Source of the DNA: Oscillospiraceae bacterium
GTDB taxonomy: Bacteria > Bacillota > Clostridia > Oscillospirales > Oscillospiraceae
Length of the DNA: 6,226 nt
Reading direction: 5' to 3'
Assembly: GCA_020025715.1 (NCBI GenBank)
Contig: JAHHRQ010000093.1
Span: 1-6,226, forward strand
Positions 5,350-6,226 of this stretch are shown here, piece by piece. Position 1 is the first letter of the stretch, and each line of letters opens with the position of its first letter. The notes beneath the pieces are model-generated. The model made no database searches, was not told where the DNA came from, and saw only the letters and a list, made by a program, of their open reading frames with translations. Made by a program: the position numbers and the translations under genes.

Positions 5350-6226
5350 GCGATTTTGGCAGACTTTACAGGTATGAGCTTAAAAAGCTTTTTACAAAGA
5401 AAATAAACATAATTGCTCTTACTGTCTGTTTGTGTGCCTATCTGCTTATGGCTGTTACGGGCACATTCAATATGGATAAGCAGGACATAGAATATGCAAA
5501 GGCACTGGACGGACGAGCGATAGACACGAAATTACTTAACGAAATGATAGACGGATACAGAAAAATTCCGGCGGGTCTTGATAAATATATCCTCAGTGAT
5601 GAATACCAGATGTATGCAAGACCGTACAGCCCTATATTTAACTATGTTTTGCAGCACAGCAGCATGAGAAAGTCTGACATAGTAAACTGGGACGGAGACG
5701 AAAGTGAACTGTACAGACAAAGCAAAGCAATAAGGGAGCATATGTACGATGAGTATAAATTAAGCTCTGCTGAAATAGAATACTGGGAAAAGCAGGTGGC
5801 AGAAAAGGGCGAACCGGTGGAGTTTCGATATGCTGAAAGCTGGGACGAGATATTAACAGAGCATGTTTCATTAGCCTTTATACTTATGTTCGGAGTTACC
5901 GTATGCCTTGCGGGAATTTTTTCTGAAGAAAACAACAGACGCACAGATGCACTTATTTTGAGCTCAAAGCACGGCAGAACTAAAATTTACTGGGCCAAAA
6001 TCTGGGCCGGCATAAGTCTTGCCGTACTAAGCACTGTTATTGTATCGGCTCTCACAATTCCCATAACCCTAAGTGCTCTCGGCGCGGATGGCTTTTCCGC
6101 AGATATTGACATGATCTATCCGTATCCCGGAAATATATCTGCGGGAAAAATGATTATTATAGCAGAATTCTGCATAATGGCAGCCACTGTATTTTGCGGA
6201 GTGTTTGCAATGCTGCTTTCGCTTTG
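5346..6226 (+). CDS. ABC-2-type transporter permease, 3' end beyond window
   Basis: An open frame of 293 codons runs from the ATG of the ATGA overlap with the ATPase stop to the window edge without a stop. GGAGG (5331-5335) lies ten bases before it. A cytoplasmic amphipathic start (FGRLYRYELKKLFTKK) leads into helix 1 (about 21-39). A long hydrophilic segment of about 130 residues (40-173) would lie outside the membrane; it is rich in Tyr, Asp, Glu and Lys. Helix 2 follows at about 174-192, then the cytoplasmic loop EENNRRTDALILSSKHGR, typical of ABC-2 permeases (charged residues, then a Gly-Arg before the next helix), then helix 3 (218-242) and helix 4 starting near 270. No peptidase or cysteine-rich domain is visible. 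Together with the ATPase it should form a homodimeric or heteromeric exporter; another permease gene may follow outside the window. Family assignment rests on topology, loop motif and operon position. Confidence 0.87.
   Translation, partial: MSDFGRLYRYELKKLFTKKINIIALTVCLCAYLLMAVTGTFNMDKQDIEYAKALDGRAIDTKLLNEMIDGYRKIPAGLDKYILSDEYQMYARPYSPIFNYVLQHSSMRKSDIVNWDGDESELYRQSKAIREHMYDEYKLSSAEIEYWEKQVAEKGEPVEFRYAESWDEILTEHVSLAFILMFGVTVCLAGIFSEENNRRTDALILSSKHGRTKIYWAKIWAGISLAVLSTVIVSALTIPITLSALGADGFSADIDMIYPYPGNISAGKMIIIAEFCIMAATVFCGVFAMLLSL

Noticed and set aside
5532..5944. Several overlapping minus-strand open frames inside the permease gene
   Set aside because: They lie opposite a convincing ABC-2 permease frame that continues to the window edge, and none has a supporting ribosome binding site or motif.

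Overview
The window looks like chromosomal DNA from a low-to-mid GC Gram-positive anaerobe, most likely a gut member of the Clostridia. The grounds are strong AGGAGG-type ribosome binding sites before most genes, SigA-like promoters with TATAAT-type -10 boxes, hairpin-plus-T-run terminators, and a style of ECF sigma/ABC operon familiar from Firmicutes. No gene here fixes the genus.

Layout, left to right. (1) Positions 1-228 carry no convincing gene. They begin inside a GC- and purine-rich 24-bp tandem repeat that decays rightwards into unrepeated GC-rich DNA. (2) A leftward gene, nagA (278-1402, minus), encodes N-acetylglucosamine-6-phosphate deacetylase and ends at a hairpin terminator (229-262). 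(3) A 172-bp divergent promoter region (1403-1574) has an extended -10 promoter on each strand and a short inverted repeat in the nagA leader. (4) A rightward two-gene operon encodes an M42-family metallo-aminopeptidase-like protein (1575-2612) and a xylose-isomerase-like TIM-barrel protein (2625-3416), closed by a strong terminator (3422-3462). (5) A second rightward operon runs off the window edge. It encodes an ECF-type sigma factor (3520-3975), a six-helix membrane protein of unknown function (3968-4672), an ABC transporter ATPase (4657-5349) and an ABC-2-type permease (5346 to the edge, incomplete). Its genes overlap by 3 to 16 bases, so they are probably translationally coupled.

How the genes may work together. 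NagA returns GlcNAc-6-phosphate to central metabolism. The peptidase/TIM-barrel pair could serve peptide and sugar salvage, but no shared pathway can be shown. The sigma/membrane/ABC operon looks like a self-contained stress or export module in which the sigma factor controls its own transporter and the membrane protein may be the signal-sensing partner. That link is inference. Its unusual feature is that the membrane protein lacks a recognisable zinc anti-sigma domain. The least explained DNA is the tandem repeat at the left edge. I see no CRISPR array, RNA gene, insertion sequence or phage gene.
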